Of a stretch of 36,865 bases of DNA, positions 32,593-36,865 are shown in pieces; the first letter of the stretch is position 1; every line of letters begins with the position of its first letter. A program made the position numbers and the translations under genes. The DNA lies in contig JASEFA010000015.1 of NCBI GenBank assembly GCA_030019365.1, positions 1 to 36,865 of the forward strand. The letters run 5' to 3'. This DNA comes from Bacillota bacterium (GTDB taxonomy: Bacteria; Bacillota; Sulfobacillia; JACIYH01). Below the pieces are notes generated by a model, which made no database searches, was not told the origin of the DNA, and worked only from the letters and a program-made list of their open reading frames with translations.

Positions 32593-33732
32593 TCACTCCC
32601 CCCCATCCCCAGCCGTGTCGGATACGGGGCGGTAGTCGATATCAAAACCGTAGTGCCGCGGTCCAAGCCGCTCAATCGCCTCGGGACTCCGGTGCACCTT
32701 TCGCGCGGGTGCAACCAAAAGGGCCACGGACCGGCCAAGTTCCAGCGAGTGGTTCGGGACCGGCTCCCCGCACGAGGGATCCATTTGCATGATCAGGTCG
32801 GGGGACGTAGCCACCACCAGGTCGCCCACCCACATCACGTGGTTTTCGTTGCGGAACCAGACCCGTGCCTCCTGACCCTGCCACTCGCCGTGGCCGACGA
32901 AACGGTGATAACCCTGGTAATAGCCGTCCACAACACCCGCGTCAGTGCGGGCCAGTTCTCCTACGAACCGGACCTTTCCTCTCGTGGCCCGCGCGCCGGC
33001 ATCCACGGGATCCCTTCCGTTTTCGAGTGCCTCCCTGATCGCGCGCCCCACCTGCAGAGACTCCGACAGGGTGTCCCGGACAAGCACCCGCCTGGTGTCC
33101 CGGCCGGACAGCACGAATCCCGCCAGTGCGGTATTGCCGAACGCAGCCATGGCCAGCATCTTGCCCACCCGCTCGGCCATCCCGCAGCTTCGGGCCGCCC
33201 GCATGACCGTTATGTCCCCCCACTTGTCAACACTCACCATGGGGAGGATGGGCAGACCGTACAGGCAGGGGGTGCACTGGGCGATCTCTGGAACCGCTCG
33301 GCCCGCATAGTCGCCGTCCGCCACGAGCATCCCCAGCCTCGCTGCCGTACACAGGGGGACGGGAGTGTTCGATCCCCCCAGCTCCGGGCAGACAACGTAC
33401 TTGGGCCGGAAACCCAGCTCCTCCATGAGCACTTCGGCCGCCTTATGCATGTTGTCAGGATACGTGAAGTCAGTCAGCCCCAGGGCCAGCTTCTTCCCCT
33501 CATCTTCGGGGGTAAGGCCAGCACGGTTACCCATGAAGCTGACGCACATGGTGTAGTCGCCGTCCGGTATCGACTCGGGGTCAACCCAACCCACTGTTAA
33601 CCCGCCGGCAAGGACTTCAGCCAGCGCGCGACGTCCCTCCTCCGGGCTCCCCCCACCCCCCGTACCGAACATGGTGGCCCCTCTCACCAGGTCCTCGGCA
33701 TCCTGTTGCGAGATCAACCGGCAGTCACCCAT
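32593..33732 (-). CDS. S-methyl-thiohydantoin desulfurase-like protein (former DUF917), copy B
   Basis: The 379-residue family member carries the same landmarks as copy A: TGGGGSPEEGRR at about residues 24-35, CPELGGSNTPVPL, VADGDYAGRAVPEIAQCTPC, FRNENHVMWVGDLVVATSPDLI and the FGFDIDYRPV tail. Copies A and B differ at many positions, so they are old paralogues, perhaps two subunits or two specificities. ATG at 33732 follows a GGGAGG; ATG at 33765, overlapping the ATPase stop by 4 bases, is the alternative. It is embedded between the ATPase and permease genes of one transporter. Its role is probably hydrolysis of a thiohydantoin or hydantoin-like ring or its S-substituent, and the substrate is not known. 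Confidence 0.87.
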   Translation of the reverse strand: MGDCRLISQQDAEDLVRGATMFGTGGGGSPEEGRRALAEVLAGGLTVGWVDPESIPDGDYTMCVSFMGNRAGLTPEDEGKKLALGLTDFTYPDNMHKAAEVLMEELGFRPKYVVCPELGGSNTPVPLCTAARLGMLVADGDYAGRAVPEIAQCTPCLYGLPILPMVSVDKWGDITVMRAARSCGMAERVGKMLAMAAFGNTALAGFVLSGRDTRRVLVRDTLSESLQVGRAIREALENGRDPVDAGARATRGKVRFVGELARTDAGVVDGYYQGYHRFVGHGEWQGQEARVWFRNENHVMWVGDLVVATSPDLIMQMDPSCGEPVPNHSLELGRSVALLVAPARKVHRSPEAIERLGPRHYGFDIDYRPVSDTAGDGGE

Positions 33733-33761
33733 GGTAAAACGCCTCCCGTTCAACTCCGGGG

Positions 33762-34838
33762 TCATGCGGGTATGAGCCAGGCGGAGGAAGGTGAAAAGGA
33801 CAGATCCACTTCAGCACCCAACTCCAGTATCTCGACGGGGCTTCCCTGCACCCGCAGTACGGAACCATCCCCCACCTCCACCCGATAGTCAACGGTGTTA
33901 CCCAGGAACGCGCCTTCCCTCACCACGCCCCTCATCACATTGCGACCGGGAACAGCTCGCCCGGCTGACCCCGCCCTGTGCAGGGACAGAGCCTCAGGCC
34001 GCACGGTGAGAACCACCCGGTCGCCGACCGCCAGGCCCCTGCTCTCGGCACACTCCACGAGACCCACAGAAGTTTCCACCCTGCAGCCCGCCTGCAATAC
34101 CTCGCGGACCGTCCCCGTCAGGAAATTCGCAAGCCCGATGAACTGCGCAACCTCGGCGGACGCAGGGTGGCGGTAGACTTCCACCGGCGCGTCCACCTGT
34201 GCGAGACGGCCGGCAAACATCACCGCCACCCGATCCGCCAGGACCATGGCTTCCGCCTGGTCGTGCGTGACGTATACTGTCGTTATGCGGACACTCTTCT
34301 GCAGGGAGCGGATGTAGAACCGCATTTCCTCCCTGAGCTTGGCATCCAGGTTAGCCAGGGGCTCGTCCAGAAGCAGGAGAGAAGGCGAAACTACCAGGGC
34401 CCGGGCCAGGGCAACGCGCTGCTGCTGGCCGCCGCTGAGCTGGCGGGGGTACCGTCTTTCCACCCCACTCAGTCCCACGCGTTCGAGCACCTCGAACACG
34501 CGGCGATCTGTTTCTGCCTTCGAGTGTCGGCGCAGCCGGAGACCGAAGGCGATGTTCTCGTACACCGTCATGTGGGGGAACAGCGCATAATTCTGGAACA
34601 CCATACCGATGTTCCGCTGGTCAGGAGGGAGCATGGTGACCCTTCTGTCCCCGAAGAAAACGTCGCCCTCGTCCGGCAGTTCAAACCCTGAGATGCACCG
34701 GAGCGTGGTCGTTTTGCCGCACCCGCTTGGCCCAAGCAGGGCCAGCAACTCCCCGTCACCCACGGACAGGTCGAGGCTGTCCATTGCCGTAATAATGCCG
34801 AACCGCTTCGTCAGCCCGACCAGCCGTAGCTCCGCCAC
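33762..34838 (-). CDS. PotA-like ABC transporter ATPase with C-terminal TOBE domain
   Basis: This 358-residue cytoplasmic ATPase energises the Pot-type importer. It has Walker A GPSGCGKTT (36-44), Q-loop MVFQNYALFPHMTV, signature LSGGQQQRVALARAL (134-148), Walker B LLLLDEPLANLD (154-165) and H-loop VTHDQ. The C-terminal TOBE/regulatory domain (about 235-358) contains VVLTVRPEALSL. Subunit length and the GRLAQVDAPVEVYRHPAS segment fit the spermidine/putrescine, iron and thiamine importer subfamily. I chose GTG at 34838 because GGGAGG lies 9 bases before it but directly abuts the upstream GTG at 34847. It follows the binding protein by 28 bases. Confidence 0.94.
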   Translation of the reverse strand: MAELRLVGLTKRFGIITAMDSLDLSVGDGELLALLGPSGCGKTTTLRCISGFELPDEGDVFFGDRRVTMLPPDQRNIGMVFQNYALFPHMTVYENIAFGLRLRRHSKAETDRRVFEVLERVGLSGVERRYPRQLSGGQQQRVALARALVVSPSLLLLDEPLANLDAKLREEMRFYIRSLQKSVRITTVYVTHDQAEAMVLADRVAVMFAGRLAQVDAPVEVYRHPASAEVAQFIGLANFLTGTVREVLQAGCRVETSVGLVECAESRGLAVGDRVVLTVRPEALSLHRAGSAGRAVPGRNVMRGVVREGAFLGNTVDYRVEVGDGSVLRVQGSPVEILELGAEVDLSFSPSSAWLIPA

Positions 34839-34866
34839 TGGCCTCACCCTCCCACCAGACCCCGGC

Positions 34867-35946
34867 CTACCGGGTGAATTCCTTGTTCCACTTTTCGGTG
34901 AGGGACTGCTTCTCCCGGTTCACCCACTCCCAATCCCAGGTGAGGATGGTGCTGATCTTGTCGCCGTGGATGGGAATGTCCGCCTGCAGTTCCGGAGGCA
35001 CAGCCACCTTCGTGTTGGCGGGTGTTACGAAGAACTTCTTCATCCACTTCTCCTGCAAGTCACGCCGCAGGTTGTAATCGATCCAGGCATATGCCAGATC
35101 CTTCACCTTGCTCCCCTTCGTGACGTTGAAGTCCTGCTCGAACATGAACACGCCCTCGGCGGGCGCCACCCACGCGATGGGCAGCCCCTGGCGCCGCAGC
35201 CGGGCCACCGCGGGGGCGTCAAGGATCCCGATGTCAATCTCCCCCTGGGAGAGCAGCTTCTCCATGTCGCCCGAGAAGTCGGTCTGCTTGAACGGCTTGA
35301 GCTTCTTGATTTCCTCCAGCGCCGCATCAATCTTGTATTGGTCTCCGGTGAACACCTTGGCCACGAGCAACACAAACATCATGCCGGCAGAATTCGTAAT
35401 GGTGTACAACCCGAGCCTGCCATTGTACTCGGGCTTCCACAGATCCTTCCAACTGGTAGGCTGATTCTTGATGCGGTCCGTGCGGTAAGCAATCCCAATG
35501 GGTTGGACGAGGCCCAGCACACCGTTATCGTCCTTGTTGCGCAGCAACGGGTGCACATCCTTCAGACTGGGGACCTTATCTGGCGGCAGCGGAACAAAGA
35601 AGCCTTCCGCCCGCTCCTGGCTGGCCCAGATCTCATTGGTCATCACCACGTCGTAAGGCGGGTTGTCCACTCCTGCCGCACGCAGCTTCGCCAGCCAGTC
35701 CTTGGCCAGCCCCACCGCCAGCTCAACCTTGCAGTTGTACTCCTTCTCGAACCCTGGGATGACCTCCGACCGGAAGAACTCCTCGAACGCGCCACCATAG
35801 CTGGTCACCACCACCTTGCGCGGTGGCTGCTGCTGGCCGCCCTGGCCTTGCTGCTTAGCGCACCCGGTGGCCAGGACAAGCAGACTGCAGGCCAACAGCA
35901 GAGCCACCACCCGGTCCCGAAGCCGACGACCACGCCTCCCGTTCAT
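34867..35946 (-). CDS. PotD-like extracellular solute-binding lipoprotein
   Basis: The 359-residue binding lipoprotein has a basic N-terminus MNGRRGRRLRDR and hydrophobic core, with a lipobox ending at Cys29 (LATGC). A Gln/Gly-rich linker follows, then VVVTSYGGAFEEFFRSEVIPGFEKEY, the usual opening of PotD/AfuA/ThiB-type proteins. GIAYRTDRIKNQPTSWKDLWKPEYNGRLGLY and AWIDYNLRRDLQEKWMK further support this family. Ligands of the family include polyamines, thiamine, iron complexes and small cationic or zwitterionic organic compounds. ATG at 35946 is preceded by GGAGG and AGAGGGAG sequences. It follows ridA by 55 bases and precedes the ATPase by 28 bases. Confidence 0.93.
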   Translation of the reverse strand: MNGRRGRRLRDRVVALLLACSLLVLATGCAKQQGQGGQQQPPRKVVVTSYGGAFEEFFRSEVIPGFEKEYNCKVELAVGLAKDWLAKLRAAGVDNPPYDVVMTNEIWASQERAEGFFVPLPPDKVPSLKDVHPLLRNKDDNGVLGLVQPIGIAYRTDRIKNQPTSWKDLWKPEYNGRLGLYTITNSAGMMFVLLVAKVFTGDQYKIDAALEEIKKLKPFKQTDFSGDMEKLLSQGEIDIGILDAPAVARLRRQGLPIAWVAPAEGVFMFEQDFNVTKGSKVKDLAYAWIDYNLRRDLQEKWMKKFFVTPANTKVAVPPELQADIPIHGDKISTILTWDWEWVNREKQSLTEKWNKEFTR

Positions 35947-36001
35947 GTCTCCCTCTTCCTCCCTCCGTGCAGGAATCCACCTGGCACGTTTCTGCCAAAC
36001 C

Positions 36002-36391
36002 CTAGCTCTGACTCTCAGCGGCGATGGCCTCGATCTCCACCAGAGCACCCTTGGGCAGGGCTTTCACCGCCACTGCGGACCTGGCGGGCGGAACGGAACC
36101 GACGAACCCGGCATATACCTCATTTACAGCCGCAAAGTCCCCCAGGTCCTGCAAAAACACCGTCGTCTTGACCACGTTATCCATCGACATGCCCTGGGAA
36201 AGCAGTATGGCAGAAAGGTTTCTCAGCGCCTGTTGGGCCTGCTCGGCCGCTGTAGTCCCCACTACCTGGCCGGTAGCCGGATCAAGGGGAAGTTGCCCCG
36301 ACAGGAACACGAAGGAACCTGCTCGGATGGCCTGAGAATAGGGTCCGATCGCCGCAGGCGCCTGAGAACATTGAACCGAGACCTTACCCAT
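36002..36391 (-). CDS. ridA: RidA-family (YjgF/UK114) enamine/imine deaminase
   Basis: The 129-residue cytoplasmic protein has the full RidA signature: APAAIGPYSQAIRAGSFVFLSGQLPLDP, the trimer-forming LSAILLSQGMSMDNVVKTTVFLQDL, and the active-site PPARSAVAVKALPKGALVEIEAIA. Arg104 binds the carboxylate and Glu119/Glu121 take part in deamination. RidA hydrolyses reactive 2-aminoacrylate-type enamines produced by PLP enzymes. Clustered relatives may work on pathway-specific imines or carbamates. ATG at 36391 follows GGGAGG by 9 bases. It is probably the first gene of block B, since the 263-base region upstream is the longest gap in the window and is A+T-rich near the gene. Confidence 0.95.
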   Translation of the reverse strand: MGKVSVQCSQAPAAIGPYSQAIRAGSFVFLSGQLPLDPATGQVVGTTAAEQAQQALRNLSAILLSQGMSMDNVVKTTVFLQDLGDFAAVNEVYAGFVGSVPPARSAVAVKALPKGALVEIEAIAAESQS

Positions 36392-36654
36392 TCAGTACGA
36401 CCTCCCGACGCGGTGAGTGTTCATCTCTTGTAATACGATATGACCACAAAAAATCCTGCTCGCCGGCAAATTTATTTTTGCCACCCAATATATCATTGAG
36501 TCCGTAGAGCACTAAGACTGCAGCCCGCACGACCCCGTTGCAGCCGGCGACCAGCCATTCTGTCTGCACCCACGTTGAATCGGCTCCCGGAGCGCATGTC
36601 GCCCACATTGCCTGGAGACCCTGAACCGGCGGCAGGTACCGGACTATCTCTGGG
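36392..36654 (-). promoter_or_regulatory. 263-base intergenic region upstream of ridA, probable promoter region of block B
   Basis: This is the longest gap in the window and contains an A+T-rich stretch (about 36410-36500) that stands out from the G+C-rich surroundings. An 18-base palindrome, GGCAAA-N6-TTTGCC (36465-36482), lies about 75-90 bases upstream of the ridA start and is a good operator candidate. I could not identify a convincing -35/-10 pair. A 74-codon open frame across the region shows no family similarity, and I regard it as noncoding. Confidence 0.4.
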
Positions 36655-36865
36655 CTACACAGTGGAAACCGCGCCGGGAAAGCCGATGCAGGAAAGGAAT
36701 AACTCCTGATACCCGGGCAGGGTCATCAGTTCCAGGTAGCCGGCGGAGCGCGCCAGCCGGGCAGCCTCGGGGCGCTCACTCTCGGAGACAAGGGCCAGGC
36801 AGGCTCCCACGCCCGCCGCATTCCCCACCGGCTCAAACCTCTCCCGGGGCAACCGCGGAAACATG
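36655..36865 (-). CDS. C-terminus of an ASKHA-domain protein (RamA/corrinoid-activating type), runs off right edge
   Basis: Only the last 70 or so codons are in the window. The pattern RFEPVGNAAGVGACLALVS, then RPEAARLARSAGYLELMTLPGYQELFLSCIGFP, matches the C-terminal end of the ASKHA/DUF4445 ATPase domain. That domain occurs in RamA-type proteins, which use ATP to reduce corrinoid proteins from the Co(II) state. The N-terminal ferredoxin domain expected for this family would lie outside the window. The visible ATG near 36864 is almost certainly internal. The gene ends 263 bases before ridA, so it may belong to a preceding transcription unit that handles methyl transfer or corrinoid chemistry. 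Confidence 0.75.
   Translation of the reverse strand, partial: MFPRLPRERFEPVGNAAGVGACLALVSESERPEAARLARSAGYLELMTLPGYQELFLSCIGFPGAVSTV

Noticed and set aside
34609-36171. A 520-codon plus-strand open frame opposite the PotA- and PotD-like genes.
   Set aside because: It is antisense to two well-supported transporter genes, carries no recognisable domain, and owes its length to the scarcity of stop codons in G+C-rich DNA.
36384-36608. A 74-codon open frame between the ASKHA protein and ridA.
   Set aside because: It overlaps the ridA start and its ribosome binding site, has no family similarity or strong ribosome binding site, and is compositionally uneven, with half of it in the A+T-rich promoter-like part.
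1-36865. CRISPR arrays, insertion sequences, phage genes, tRNA or rRNA genes.
   Set aside because: No regularly spaced repeats, transposase motifs, integrase motifs or RNA gene patterns were found on either strand, and gaps are too short for most of these.

Overview
All 34 supported genes in this window lie on the minus strand, so transcription runs from high to low coordinates. The DNA is G+C-rich. About two thirds of the start codons I chose are GTG or TTG, usually behind strong GGAGG-type ribosome binding sites. The solute-binding proteins are lipoproteins and nothing points to an outer membrane. With two tungsten-type aldehyde:ferredoxin oxidoreductases (AORs), a nickel-pincer LarA family protein and an ASKHA/RamA-type protein at the right edge, this suggests a strictly anaerobic, high-GC, Firmicutes-like bacterium. 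The lineage is inference; no rRNA or tRNA is present.

Layout in transcription order. (A) 36865-36655: C-terminal end of an ASKHA-domain (RamA/corrinoid-activation type) protein. (B) 36391-26855: ridA, a polyamine-type ABC transporter (binding protein, ATPase, two permeases) interleaved with two S-methyl-thiohydantoin desulfurase-like (former DUF917) proteins, then a hydantoin-racemase-like protein, an AroM-like protein, a YheO-type regulator and an unrecognised conserved protein. Many junctions overlap or are 1 nt apart. (C) 26797-22373: an M20 peptidase, a threonine-synthase-like PLP enzyme and a PucR regulator. (D) 22247-12425: an M20 amidohydrolase, a carnitine/hydroxyacyl-CoA-type dehydrogenase, AOR copy 2, LarA, a DapA-family lyase, and a Dpp/Opp-type binding protein with two permeases. 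(E) 12270-4026: AOR copy 1, an alpha/alpha-toroid protein, a second Dpp/Opp-type set and an FrdA-like flavoprotein. (F) 4000-1: an IclR regulator, two amidohydrolases, threonine aldolase and the start of a zinc-type alcohol dehydrogenase.

Read together, the window looks like a scavenging and catabolic island. Three ABC uptake systems import peptide-like or cationic compounds. Hydrolases, racemases and aldolases of the hydantoin, amide, hydroxy-acid and threonine type process them, and tungsten AORs interconvert aldehydes and acids using ferredoxin. Three regulators of different families (IclR, PucR, YheO) suggest at least three substrate-responsive modules. The most system-like part is block B, a candidate hydantoin or thiohydantoin-like pathway without a classical hydantoinase. 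Second is block D/E, where duplicated AORs flank LarA, a DapA-family lyase and a transporter that lacks its own ATPases. No CRISPR array, insertion sequence, prophage, tRNA or rRNA was seen, and no gap exceeds 300 bases.
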